Positions 1-7,705 of a stretch of 64,000 nt of DNA are shown one piece after another. The translations under genes and the position numbers were made by a program. Location of the stretch: positions 62,001 through 126,000 of the forward strand of contig JAFKER010000013.1 in NCBI GenBank assembly GCA_017308595.1, read 5' to 3'. Source of the DNA: Afipia sp. GTDB lineage: Bacteria; Pseudomonadota; Alphaproteobacteria; Rhizobiales; Xanthobacteraceae. The stretch's first letter is position 1. Every line of letters starts with the position of its first letter. The notes under the pieces are model-generated. The model saw only the letters and a list, made by a program, of their open reading frames with translations. It had not been told where the DNA came from and ran no database searches.

Positions 1-316
1 TAATGGTAATGCCGAGCTTCATTAGCCGCGCGCAGGTCGCGTAGATATCGTCGACCTCGTAGGCAAGATGTCCGAAGTAGCGATCCTCGCCATAGGTCTC
101 TTCATCCCAGTTGTAAGTCAGTTCGACCAGCGGCGCGCCGCGTCCTTTCACCTGCTTGAGCAGTGTTTCGTCCTCATCGGCGCAGAGGAAAACCAGTGTG
201 AAGCGGCCTTTCTCGCTCTCGGTCCGGCGGACTTCTTTCAGGCCGAGCGCGTCGCTGTAGAACTTCAGGGCGACGTCGAGATTTCGGACACGCAGCATGG
301 TGTGCAGATAACGCAT
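1..316 (-). CDS. gloA: Lactoylglutathione lyase (glyoxalase I), 3' end outside window
   Basis: Glyoxalase I isomerises the hemithioacetal of methylglyoxal and glutathione to S-lactoylglutathione in the cytoplasm. 105 residues are visible, starting MRYLHTMLRVRNLD. The metal ligands expected of the bacterial family are present: His5, Glu65 (in LVELTYNW) and His83 (in GHLAYEV). The final Glu ligand would lie beyond the window edge, so the gene is incomplete only because of the cut. The ATG at 316 is the first codon of the domain. It is divergent from the small gene at 474. Confidence 0.93.
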   Translation of the reverse strand, partial: MRYLHTMLRVRNLDVALKFYSDALGLKEVRRTESEKGRFTLVFLCADEDETLLKQVKGRGAPLVELTYNWDEETYGEDRYFGHLAYEVDDIYATCARLMKLGITI

Positions 317-473
317 GTTTATTGATCCTTCTTCGAACGTTGCCGGAGTGGAGGGCAGTCGGCGGGACGCGTGATGCAATATCAGCAAATGATGTCCGAT
401 GGCAGACAGGGGGCGGGAACTTTTTTGCTGCGCCGCCGTTATCCTTCACAACTTCGAGATCATGGAGGTGCTT

Positions 474-686
474 TTGAACGAGGTGATTGACCGCGTAATC
501 CATACTTTTGGAATGATGCGCAACCTGAGCGAAGATTCCCTTGTCGACGCTCGCGAAAGCCTTGGCACTTACTTCGAAACTCTTTCATCCGCCGGCGAGA
601 CCGACCCGCAGCGTCTGGCCGTGTGTGGATTGGCTTATCTGCGCAATCGCCACGACGGTGCTTCACCGAAGTTCAGCGGCTGCTGA
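474..686 (+). CDS. Small conserved-looking hypothetical protein
   Basis: I recognise no domain. The start is probably TTG at 474: a perfect GGAGG (464-468) lies five bases upstream, giving a 70-residue protein. An ATG at 462 in the same frame would add four residues but lacks such a site. The product is acidic, probably helical and cytoplasmic, with no signal peptide or membrane segment, and it ends FSGC. It is followed by a convincing intrinsic terminator (726-752), so it is a monocistronic unit between gloA and the Sir2 gene. From memory, similar short proteins ending in a Gly-Cys tail occur in Bradyrhizobium; I could not verify this. Confidence 0.6.
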   Translation: MNEVIDRVIHTFGMMRNLSEDSLVDARESLGTYFETLSSAGETDPQRLAVCGLAYLRNRHDGASPKFSGC

Positions 687-725
687 CGAGTACGGCACTT
701 ACAATTCACGGGAAGATCGAGAGGT

Positions 726-752
726 GCTGGGGGCTTCGCGCCCCCAGCTTTG
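726..752 (+). terminator. Intrinsic terminator after the small hypothetical gene
   Basis: Perfect nine-base stem GCTGGGGGC / GCCCCCAGC (726-734 and 740-748) with a TTCGC loop, followed by TTTGT. It lies 40 bases after the stop at 686. It also argues against starting the Sir2 gene at the in-frame TTG at 750, which sits in the terminator's T run. Confidence 0.75.
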
Positions 753-794
753 TGTGGCTATATTCCGCGCAAACCGACGTTCAGGCTTCTCGGG

Positions 795-1556
795 ATGATT
801 GCACCGGATCTTCGCAGCGGAATTGACATGCTTGGCGACATGATCGCCGAAGCGAAAACCATCGTGCCTTTTACGGGGGCCGGAATCTCGACTGAAAGCG
901 GAATTCCTGACTTTCGTTCCCCGGGTGGCCTGTGGACGCGAAATCGTCCGATTCCCTTCGATGAATTTGTCGCCAGTCAGGAGGCGAGGGACGAATCCTG
1001 GCGCCGCCGCTTCGCAATGGAGCCGAGCTTCGCGGCGGCACGCCCCAGCCGCGGGCATCGCGCGCTGGCCTCGCTGTACAAGGCGGGGAAAATACCGGCA
1101 ATCGTCACGCAGAATATCGATAACCTGCATCAGGCCTCCGGTTTTTCCAGCGAACATGTCGTCGAACTGCACGGCAACACCACCTATGCCCGCTGCATCG
1201 GATGCGGAGCGCGCTACGAGATCGCGTGGGTCAGGGAACGCTTCGAGCCGGAAGGCATCGCGCCGGCCTGCACGGCATGTGACGAGCCGGTAAAGTCCGC
1301 GACGATTTCATTCGGCCAGTCCATGCCGGAAGAGGAAATGCGCCGCGCGGCGGAACTCGCGCAGCGTTGCGACCTGTTCCTTGCGATCGGATCATCGCTT
1401 GTGGTGTGGCCCGCAGCCGGCTTTCCGCTGATGGCCCGGAATTGCGGAGCAAGGCTGGTCATCATCAACAATGAGCCGACGGATCAAGATGATGTTGCCG
1501 ATCTCGTGATCCGCCACGACATCGGCGAAACGCTCGGGCCGTTTGTCGGTAATTGA
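795..1556 (+). CDS. Sir2-family NAD-dependent protein deacylase (sirtuin)
   Basis: Sirtuins remove acyl groups from lysines using NAD+, giving O-acyl-ADP-ribose and nicotinamide. The protein is 253 residues from the ATG at 795. Visible motifs are the nucleotide loop GAGIS (28-32), TQNIDNLH, the catalytic His126 in ELHGNT, two zinc-binding pairs (Cys134/Cys137 and Cys159/Cys162), and GSSLVVWPA for the C-terminal part of the Rossmann fold. All residues needed for activity appear present. An upstream in-frame TTG at 750 would overlap the preceding terminator and is less likely. The gene is followed by about 200 bases with hairpins before the cold-shock gene, so it is probably transcribed alone. 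The substrate cannot be told from sequence. Confidence 0.93.
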   Translation: MIAPDLRSGIDMLGDMIAEAKTIVPFTGAGISTESGIPDFRSPGGLWTRNRPIPFDEFVASQEARDESWRRRFAMEPSFAAARPSRGHRALASLYKAGKIPAIVTQNIDNLHQASGFSSEHVVELHGNTTYARCIGCGARYEIAWVRERFEPEGIAPACTACDEPVKSATISFGQSMPEEEMRRAAELAQRCDLFLAIGSSLVVWPAAGFPLMARNCGARLVIINNEPTDQDDVADLVIRHDIGETLGPFVGN

Positions 1557-1648
1557 ACTGGTGATCTGATTCGCCCCCTCCAAGGCTGTTCATAGGTCAC
1601 GACTGATTTCTTTTTTGTCTTTCAGCCCTGTTCCGGAGTGTTATCGTT

Positions 1649-1741
1649 AATCAAGGATTCGCCTTGGTTCATTTTGATTCGTCACGATGAGAGAGCGAAA
1701 CGAGTTTTGTTGAATAACGTAAGCGGTCGGTGGCTGACCGC
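1649..1741 (+). promoter_or_regulatory. Two hairpins in the leader of the cold-shock-domain gene
   Basis: Hairpin 1 (1649-1669) pairs AATCAAGG with CCTTGGTT around ATTCG, with one G-U pair. Hairpin 2 (1723-1741) pairs GCGGTC with GACCGC around seven bases. They lie 96 and 24 bases before the ATG at 1765. Hairpin 1 could end the Sir2 transcript, or both could be part of a long cold-shock leader; no good U tract follows either. Confidence 0.35.
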
Positions 1742-1764
1742 AGATTGTTTGGGGTCCGGGGGTC

Positions 1765-2427
1765 ATGGGTTCGGACGCATTTGAGTCGAAGAAGGCAGGT
1801 GGTTCACTGGGCGGCGCGGGCTCCGACAGGTTCGCCCCGAGTGAATTGTCCTCCACAGTCGAACGGAATTCGGCCGTCGACCCCTTTGCTGCTGCCGATG
1901 GCGCGGCGGTGAACCTCGTCGAGATTTCCGGCGTCATCAAATGGTTTGACGCTTCCAAGGGCTACGGCTTCATTGTGCCCGACAACGGCGCAGCCGACGT
2001 GCTGTTGCACGTCACCATCCTGCGCCGCGACGGCTATCAGACAGCCTATGAGGGCGCGCGTCTGGTCGTTGAATGCGTTCAGCGCCAGAAGGGTTATCAG
2101 GCCTTCCGCATCGTCTCGATGGACGAGTCCACGGCCATCCACCCGGCCCAGATGCTGCCGGCGCGGACCCATGTCAGCGTCACGCCCACCAGTGGGCTGG
2201 AGCGGGCACAGGTCAAATGGTTCAACCGCTTGCGCGGCTTTGGATTCCTGACTTGCGGCGAGGGAACGCCGGACATTTTCGTGCATATGGAAACCTTGCG
2301 CCGTTATGGCATGACCGAACTACGCCCCGGCCAGTATGTGCTGGTGCGGTTCGGGCCGGGATCGAAAGGCATGATGGCGGCTGAGATCCAGCCGGAGGCC
2401 GGCGCGCCGGGCCTGTCCTCGCACTAA
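1765..2427 (+). CDS. Protein with two cold-shock domains
   Basis: 220 residues with two CSD folds that bind single-stranded RNA or DNA. The first (about residues 52-120) contains GVIKWFDASKGYGFI, where the RNP1-like KGYGFI motif is intact; its RNP2 position is changed to VLLHV. The second (about 147-212) contains AQVKWFNRLRGFGFL and DIFVHME, a canonical RNP2. About 50 Ser/Ala-rich, low-complexity residues precede the first domain. Double-CSD proteins of this size followed by a DUF192 gene are a recurring alphaproteobacterial arrangement (recalled). Likely role: RNA chaperone in cold or stationary-phase adaptation. The gap to the next gene is about 150-190 bases, so co-transcription is possible but not shown. 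Confidence 0.9.
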   Translation: MGSDAFESKKAGGSLGGAGSDRFAPSELSSTVERNSAVDPFAAADGAAVNLVEISGVIKWFDASKGYGFIVPDNGAADVLLHVTILRRDGYQTAYEGARLVVECVQRQKGYQAFRIVSMDESTAIHPAQMLPARTHVSVTPTSGLERAQVKWFNRLRGFGFLTCGEGTPDIFVHMETLRRYGMTELRPGQYVLVRFGPGSKGMMAAEIQPEAGAPGLSSH

Positions 2428-2613
2428 ACGCGTTGCGACTGCTGTAATGTCTTGCGGTCGCTCTATTTCCTGCCAGCCACATCCGCGTGATCCTGAACGA
2501 ACTATCCGGTCTGCGTCTGGCCTTTGCCATGATTGGCGGGCTAGGGTGCCGCTGTCGTTGGTTCAGGACATTGCTTGCGTATGCTGTTTGCTCGTCTGCC
2601 TAAACACCCTTTC

Positions 2614-3072
2614 ATGAAATCGGATATCCGGGCCATCGCCGCTGCGATGATCGCGTGGTTTGCGCTGGCCGTGACCAGCGCGACCGCTGCGGAGTTTCAG
2701 CCGCTGGAAATCGTCACGAAATCCGGCGTGCATGTCTTCACGGTCGAGATCGCCAAGACCGAACAGGAGCGGGCCACCGGGCTGATGTACCGCAAGGAAC
2801 TGGCCGAGGGGCGGGGGATGCTATTTGACTTTTCGCCGGAGCAGCCGGTGTCGATGTGGATGAAGAACACCTTCATCCCCCTCGACATGATCTTTATCCG
2901 CAGCGATGGCCGTATCCTCCGCATTGCGGAGAACACGGAGCCGCATTCCGAGAAGATCATTTCATCCGGAGGGCTGGCAAAAGGTGTCCTTGAGGTGATC
3001 GGGGGAACGGCCCGGAAGTATGGGATTCAGCCCGGAGACCGTGTGGCCCATCCATTGTTCGGCACGCGCTGA
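2614..3072 (+). CDS. DUF192 family secreted protein
   Basis: 152 residues from ATG 2614. The N-terminus MKSDIRAIAAAMIAWF is a classic signal peptide with likely cleavage after SATAA. An ATG at 2581 and a TTG at 2575 in the same frame would put 11-13 extra residues before the signal and are less attractive. The DUF192 core shows the family hallmarks ERATGLMYR, GMLFDF, SMWMKNTFIPLDMIFI and a C-terminal GIQPGDRV. The biochemical function of the family is not established; the protein is predicted to be periplasmic. An imperfect GC-rich hairpin without a T run follows the stop (about 3079-3105). Confidence 0.88.
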   Translation: MKSDIRAIAAAMIAWFALAVTSATAAEFQPLEIVTKSGVHVFTVEIAKTEQERATGLMYRKELAEGRGMLFDFSPEQPVSMWMKNTFIPLDMIFIRSDGRILRIAENTEPHSEKIISSGGLAKGVLEVIGGTARKYGIQPGDRVAHPLFGTR

Positions 3073-3142
3073 AAGCCGTTCAGCCACGGCCTCGAAGGCG
3101 TGGCGGCTGCGCTCGCGCAAACATCTGATATAATTGAAGATT

Positions 3143-3219
3143 TGGTCGGGGCAGGAGGATTCGAACCTCCGACCTGCGGTACCCAAAACCGCCGCGCTAC
3201 CAGGCTACGCTATACCCCG
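3143..3219 (-). tRNA. tRNA-Pro (anticodon UGG)
   Basis: Read on the minus strand, the acceptor strands CGGGGTA and TGCCCCG pair, followed by discriminator A and an encoded CCA (3145-3143). The anticodon stem GCGGT/ACCGC encloses loop TTTGGGT, giving anticodon TGG. The T arm GGAGGTTCGAATCCTCC is intact. Length 77 nt including CCA. Confidence 0.95.
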
Positions 3220-3321
3220 AGAAGCCCCAGTCGATACACGCTTCGGGTGGTGCCAGCAAGGCAGAACGAACGGATGCGGCAGGTTTAAATAACCGCATCC
3301 GGAACCGTGCTGTTGACCGGG

Positions 3322-4518
3322 TCAGGCGCCGGGTGCCGGTGAGGCCTGCGGCGCCGGGGTCGATGCAGGTGCCGGTGTCGGCGCCTTGGGCGTCCGCGCG
3401 GATGGTTTGTCCTGCTTCTTCGACCAGCTTCCGTAATAGGCCACGGCGGTCAGGATCGCGACACCGACAATGCTGACGCCGAGTTGCGCCCAGACCGTGC
3501 CCCAGCTCAGCATCAGCACGAAATGCGCGACGAACGACAGGAAAATGCCGACGCAGAACACCTGAAGCGATTGCTGGCCGCACTTGATGACGGGCTCCGC
3601 CCACTTCGATTCAAGCGGCTTCCAATCCTTTGGAATGAAGCGCGTGATGAAGAACGCGATCACCACAAAGTGGATGACGCGATAGGGCGCGAGGAACGTC
3701 TTGTCGTTCGGGTTGAACGCGTCATAGAGCCACCTCGGAAACAGCGCGCCGAACGATTCAAAGCGCCCGGCCATGGTCATGATCAAGGCGAAGACGAGAT
3801 AAATCGAGCCAGCGATCAGCAGCCATTGTGACTTGATGACGGAGCGGGATTCGATCGCGCCGCCCAGCGCAAACCATGCGCCGAACACAAACAGCAGCTG
3901 CCAGGTATAGGGATTGAAGTACCAGGAGCCGACCGGATAGGCCGAGAAATTCCAGCCGAACTGGCGGGCGGCAAAGTACAGGACCAGCGAGGCGATCATC
4001 ACCATGTCCGGCTTGCGCAGCATCAGCCACAGCACCGGCGGGAAGAAGCCCATCAGGATGATGTAAAGCGGCAGCACGTCCAGATTGACCGGCTTGAAAC
4101 GAAGCAAAAGCCCTTGGTCGAGCGTCTGGATCGGATTGGCGATCAGGCCCGCGACGTTGAACTCGTTAAGAATGTCCGGATCGGCGTAGCGCAACGCGAC
4201 CCAGCCGATCGCGGCGATATAGATGACGAACAGGATGACGTGGGCGACGTAAAGTTGCCAGACCCGCTTCCACAGCCGGGTTGAGCCGACAATGAAGCCC
4301 CGATCGAGCATCATCTTGGCGTAGACAAACGAGGCGGTGTAGCCGGAGATGAAAACGAACAGGTCCGCCGCGTCGCTGAAGCCGTAGTTCCGGGGGGTTA
4401 CCCAGTTGATGACATTGTTGGGGATGTGATCGAGAAAGATCCACCAGTTGGCGATACCGCGGAAGAAGTCGAGCCGCAGATCGCGGCCCTTTTCTGGAAG
4501 TGTTGCCTGGATTTCCAT
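3322..4518 (-). CDS. opgC: OpgC-family membrane acyltransferase
   Basis: OpgC proteins add succinyl groups to periplasmic glucans and belong to the large family of multi-span membrane acyltransferases. The 398-residue protein starts RLDFFRGIANWWIFLDHIPNN, the expected first segment with its conserved Arg and His, followed by about ten hydrophobic segments. A Pro/Ala-rich tail of about 30 residues (after SKKQDKPSARTPK) is low complexity and probably disordered. No glucan synthase gene is nearby, so the acceptor is inferred from family only. It is divergent from the NDUFS4-like gene; the shared 233-base region contains a small CCGAGA/TCTCGG hairpin (4629-4644). Confidence 0.85.
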   Translation of the reverse strand: MEIQATLPEKGRDLRLDFFRGIANWWIFLDHIPNNVINWVTPRNYGFSDAADLFVFISGYTASFVYAKMMLDRGFIVGSTRLWKRVWQLYVAHVILFVIYIAAIGWVALRYADPDILNEFNVAGLIANPIQTLDQGLLLRFKPVNLDVLPLYIILMGFFPPVLWLMLRKPDMVMIASLVLYFAARQFGWNFSAYPVGSWYFNPYTWQLLFVFGAWFALGGAIESRSVIKSQWLLIAGSIYLVFALIMTMAGRFESFGALFPRWLYDAFNPNDKTFLAPYRVIHFVVIAFFITRFIPKDWKPLESKWAEPVIKCGQQSLQVFCVGIFLSFVAHFVLMLSWGTVWAQLGVSIVGVAILTAVAYYGSWSKKQDKPSARTPKAPTPAPASTPAPQASPAPGA

Positions 4519-4751
4519 GAGTACCGTTTCGTGATGCGATATCGGGCCAAATAATATCGGCGGCGCCTGTCCGGGCCTGGGCCGCCCAACATTGTCACCG
4601 CGTTTCGGACGGACTATACCAGAATTTGCCGAGAAAAGTCTCGGTCCGGGCAGCTATGCTCAGGATCTTGATATTGCCCGGCAGTCGAATGTCGTAGTTT
4701 TTATCTATCCGATCGATGCGCGAGCGATCAGGCTCAGGACCCGTTAGCTGT

Positions 4752-5057
4752 ATGACCGCAAGAATCTTCAAACCTGCGAAAAATGCGATGCAGTCAGGTG
4801 CTGCCAAGACAAAGGCATGGCAGCTCGACTATGAGCCCGAACAGCCCCGTGTGATCGAGCCGTTGATGGGGTGGACGTCGTCCAGCGACATGAAGCAGCA
4901 GTTGACCCTCCGCTTCGACACCAAGGAGGAGGCGGTCGCCTATTGCGAGCGGCAGGGCATTCCCTACCAGGTGCTGGAGCCGAAGGAGTTGCAGCCGCGT
5001 GCGAAAGCCTATGCGGACAACTTCGCCTTCCGCCGTCCGGAGCCTTGGACGCACTAA
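4752..5057 (+). CDS. NDUFS4-like NADH dehydrogenase accessory subunit
   Basis: 101 residues from ATG 4752. The family is the alphaproteobacterial counterpart of mitochondrial complex I subunit NDUFS4 (18 kDa), a peripheral subunit on the matrix/cytoplasmic side. Recognisable stretches are ARIFKPAKNAMQSG, WQLDYEP, PLMGWTSSSD, RFDTKEEAVAYCERQGIPY and a C-terminal NFAFRRPEPWTH, the family's usual ending. It is a single-gene unit with no nuo genes nearby, which is normal for this accessory protein. An in-frame start at 4716 is possible but lacks family resemblance. Confidence 0.9.
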   Translation: MTARIFKPAKNAMQSGAAKTKAWQLDYEPEQPRVIEPLMGWTSSSDMKQQLTLRFDTKEEAVAYCERQGIPYQVLEPKELQPRAKAYADNFAFRRPEPWTH

Positions 5058-5065
5058 AAACCTGG

Positions 5066-5091
5066 ACGCGTCAGGATTTGCACGCGTCAGG
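5066..5091. promoter_or_regulatory. Direct repeat ACGCGTCAGG x2 upstream of the mcc/liu operon
   Basis: Two exact ten-base copies at 5066-5075 and 5082-5091, 16 bases apart start to start. The first also forms part of the near-palindrome CCTGGACGCGTCAGG (5061-5075). It lies 8 bases after the NDUFS4-like stop and about 215 bases before the mccB ATG. Candidate protein-binding site; no regulator can be named. Confidence 0.3.
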
Positions 5092-5119
5092 TCCTTCCAG
5101 CGACAAGCGGAATGTGCCG

Positions 5120-5145
5120 GGAAATGTCGGGGACATGACATTTCC
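5120..5145. promoter_or_regulatory. Perfect inverted repeat, candidate operator of the mcc/liu operon
   Basis: GGAAATGTC (5120-5128) and GACATTTCC (5137-5145) are perfect nine-base inverted repeats separated by GGGGACAT, with 17 bases between centres. No T run follows, so it does not look like a terminator. Symmetry and spacing suit a dimeric repressor; it sits 159 bases before the mccB start. Confidence 0.45.
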
Positions 5146-5303
5146 GTAGAGCGCCATGCCCTATGCAGGACGCCTGACCGTCTGCAAGTCTCGCCGCGAA
5201 AGTTGTGGTTGCATTCAGCCGCCAAGCAGTGACACCTTGCGGGTCCAATCCGTCCGGACTGGATGGAAGCTAGCAAGATCAAAACGTTACGCGGCGGGAA
5301 ACA

Positions 5304-6908
5304 ATGGCACTTCGTTCCGGACTCGATTCCAAATCGGCCGACTTCACCCGCAATGCCGAGGTCATGCGCGGCCTGGTTACCGATCTTCGGGACAAGCTCT
5401 CGCAGGTGGCTGGCGGCGGCGGCGAAGCTTCTCGCGCCAAGCATACCTCGCGCGGCAAGATGTTCGCCCGTGATCGCGTTGACCTGCTGATTGATCCGGG
5501 GACCGCATTTCTCGAGTTCTCGCCAATGGCGGCCTATGGGCTTTATGGCGGCAACGTGCATTCAGCCAGCATCGTCACCGGCATCGGCCGTGTCTCGGGC
5601 CGCGAATGCGTAATCGTCGCCAACGACGCCACGATCAGCGGCGGCACTTACTATCCGATGACGGTGAAGAAGCACCTGCGCGCGCAGGACATCGCGCGCC
5701 AGAACAACCTGCCATGCATCTACATGGTGGACTCCGGCGGCGCGTTCCTTCCGCAGCAGGACGAGATTTTTCCGGACGAAAAGCACTTTGGCCGCATCTT
5801 CTACAATCAGGCCAACATGTCCGCGCAGGGCATTCCGCAGATCGCCATTGTGATGGGCTCGTGCACGGCCGGCGGCGCGTATGTGCCTGCGATGTCGGAC
5901 GAGAGCATCATCGTGCGCAATCAGGGCACGATCTTCCTCGGTGGCCCGCCGCTGGTGAAAGCGGCGACAGGCGAGGTCGTGACCGCCGAAGAACTCGGCG
6001 GCGCGGACGTGCATAGCCGCCAGTCCGGTGTGACCGATCATTATGCGCAGAACGACGGCCACGCCATCGGCATCGCGCGCCGCATCGTCGGCAATCTCAA
6101 TCCGGCGACGTCATCCGCGACGGGACTGCGCGAGCCTCGCGATCCGCTGTTCGACCGCGAGGATATCTACGGTGTGGTGCCAGCCGATGCGCGCAAGCCG
6201 TTCGATGTGCGCGAGATCATCGCGCGCATTGTCGACGGCTCGGAGTTCGAGGAATTCAAGAAGCTCTACGGCACCACGCTGGTCTGCGGCTTCGCGCACA
6301 TCTGGGGCTATCCGGTTGGCATCATTGCCAACAACGGCATCCTCTTCAGCGAGAGTTCGCTGAAGGGCGCGCACTTCATCGAACTTTGCTGCCAACGCGG
6401 CATTCCGCTGCTGTTCCTGCAGAACATCACGGGCTTCATGGTCGGCAAGAAGTACGAGGCGGGCGGCATTGCGCGCGATGGCGCAAAGCTTGTGACCGCA
6501 GTCGCGACTGCGTCGGTGCCGAAGTTCACCGTGGTGATCGGCGGCTCATACGGCGCAGGCAATTACGGCATGTGCGGCCGCGCCTACAGCCCGCGCTTCC
6601 TCTGGATGTGGCCGAATGCGCGCATCTCGGTGATGGGCGGCGAACAGGCGTCCATGGTGCTGAGCCAGCTTCGCCGCGACAATATCGAGGCCAAGGGCGG
6701 TACATGGTCGGCGCAGGAGGAGGATGCTTTCCGCAGCCCCATCCGCGAGCAATACGAAACGCAGGGTCATCCGTATTACGCCACGGCGCGGCTGTGGGAC
6801 GACGGCGTGATCGATCCCGCCGATACGCGCCTCGTACTCGGTCTCGGCCTGTCCGCTGCCGCCAATGCACCGATCGAACCGCCGAAGTTCGGCGTGTTCC
6901 GGATGTGA
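5304..6908 (+). CDS. mccB: Methylcrotonyl-CoA carboxylase carboxyltransferase (beta) subunit
   Basis: Transfers CO2 from carboxybiotin to 3-methylcrotonyl-CoA, forming 3-methylglutaconyl-CoA in leucine breakdown. 534 residues, the usual size of this beta subunit. The paired crotonase-like halves are clear: [19 protein letters not shown] and [17 protein letters not shown] in the N half; [39 protein letters not shown] and [20 protein letters not shown] in the C half. The extended '[11 protein letters not shown]' region and the gene context favour methylcrotonyl- over propionyl- or geranyl-CoA. It is first of four tightly spaced genes; the next start lies 13 bases after this stop. Confidence 0.93.
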   Translation: MALRSGLDSKSADFTRNAEVMRGLVTDLRDKLSQVAGGGGEASRAKHTSRGKMFARDRVDLLIDPGTAFLEFSPMAAYGLYGGNVHSASIVTGIGRVSGRECVIVANDATISGGTYYPMTVKKHLRAQDIARQNNLPCIYMVDSGGAFLPQQDEIFPDEKHFGRIFYNQANMSAQGIPQIAIVMGSCTAGGAYVPAMSDESIIVRNQGTIFLGGPPLVKAATGEVVTAEELGGADVHSRQSGVTDHYAQNDGHAIGIARRIVGNLNPATSSATGLREPRDPLFDREDIYGVVPADARKPFDVREIIARIVDGSEFEEFKKLYGTTLVCGFAHIWGYPVGIIANNGILFSESSLKGAHFIELCCQRGIPLLFLQNITGFMVGKKYEAGGIARDGAKLVTAVATASVPKFTVVIGGSYGAGNYGMCGRAYSPRFLWMWPNARISVMGGEQASMVLSQLRRDNIEAKGGTWSAQEEDAFRSPIREQYETQGHPYYATARLWDDGVIDPADTRLVLGLGLSAAANAPIEPPKFGVFRM

Positions 6909-6921
6909 CGCGGAGCAAATG

Positions 6922-7701
6922 ATGACCGATCTTGTCCGCATCGAACGCGATCAGGACGTGGCGCGCGTCACGCTGAACCGCCCTGAACTCAACAACGCCC
7001 TCAATCGCGCGCTGATCGAGGAATTGCGCGGGGCGTTCGAAAGCATTGCCGCCGATCGCTCCATCGCAACGATGGTGCTGGCCGGCGAAGGCAAAAGCCT
7101 CTGTGCGGGTGCCGACATCAGTGCGATGCGCGAAGCGGGCACTTTCACACGAGAAGAGAACATTGCTGACGCCATGCCGCTGGTGCGGATGCTGTCGGCG
7201 CTCGACCGGATGCCCCAGACCACCATTGGCCGTGTCCATGGACCGATCTATGGCGGCGGCGTCGGCGTTGTCGCAGCCTGCGATATCGCCATCGGGACCT
7301 CCAGCGCGACGTTCTGCCTGTCGGAGACGCGTCTCGGCATCGTGCCGGGCATGATTAGCCCTTATGTGCTGCGCGCCATCGGCGAGCGCACTGCGCGGCG
7401 CTATTTCCAGACCGCCGAAGTGTTCGATGCGCACGAAGCGATGCGGATCGGCCTGCTGCATGAAGTCGTCGAACCGGAGGCGCTGGACGAGCGCATCGGC
7501 AAGCTGCTCAAGCAGTTGAAATCCGCCGCGCCGGGCGCACGCGCTATCGCCAAGAAGCTCGCGGGCGATATTGCGGGCCGCACCATCGACGAAGCGCTGA
7601 TGAACGAGACGGCGCAATTGATCGCCGACGTGCGGGCCAAACCCGAGGCACGCGAGGGTCTCTCGGCATTTCTCGAAAAGCGCAAGCCGTCGTGGAGTTG
7701 A
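6922..7701 (+). CDS. liuC: Enoyl-CoA hydratase/isomerase family, probable methylglutaconyl-CoA hydratase
   Basis: 259 residues of the crotonase fold. Visible are the CoA-binding segment LAGEGKSLCAGADISAM (oxyanion-hole region) and GPIYGGGVGVVAACDIAIG with the second oxyanion glycine. In this operon it should hydrate 3-methylglutaconyl-CoA to HMG-CoA. Two adjacent ATGs (6919, 6922) follow GGAG at 6912-6915; the second gives the better six-base spacing. It begins 13 bases after mccB and ends four bases before mccA. The specific substrate is inferred from neighbours, since the fold alone does not decide it. Confidence 0.85.
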   Translation: MTDLVRIERDQDVARVTLNRPELNNALNRALIEELRGAFESIAADRSIATMVLAGEGKSLCAGADISAMREAGTFTREENIADAMPLVRMLSALDRMPQTTIGRVHGPIYGGGVGVVAACDIAIGTSSATFCLSETRLGIVPGMISPYVLRAIGERTARRYFQTAEVFDAHEAMRIGLLHEVVEPEALDERIGKLLKQLKSAAPGARAIAKKLAGDIAGRTIDEALMNETAQLIADVRAKPEAREGLSAFLEKRKPSWS

Positions 7702-7705
7702 TTCG

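Noticed and set aside
750-794. Upstream TTG start for the Sir2 gene
   Set aside because: It would begin inside the T run of a strong terminator; the ATG at 795 fits the family start.
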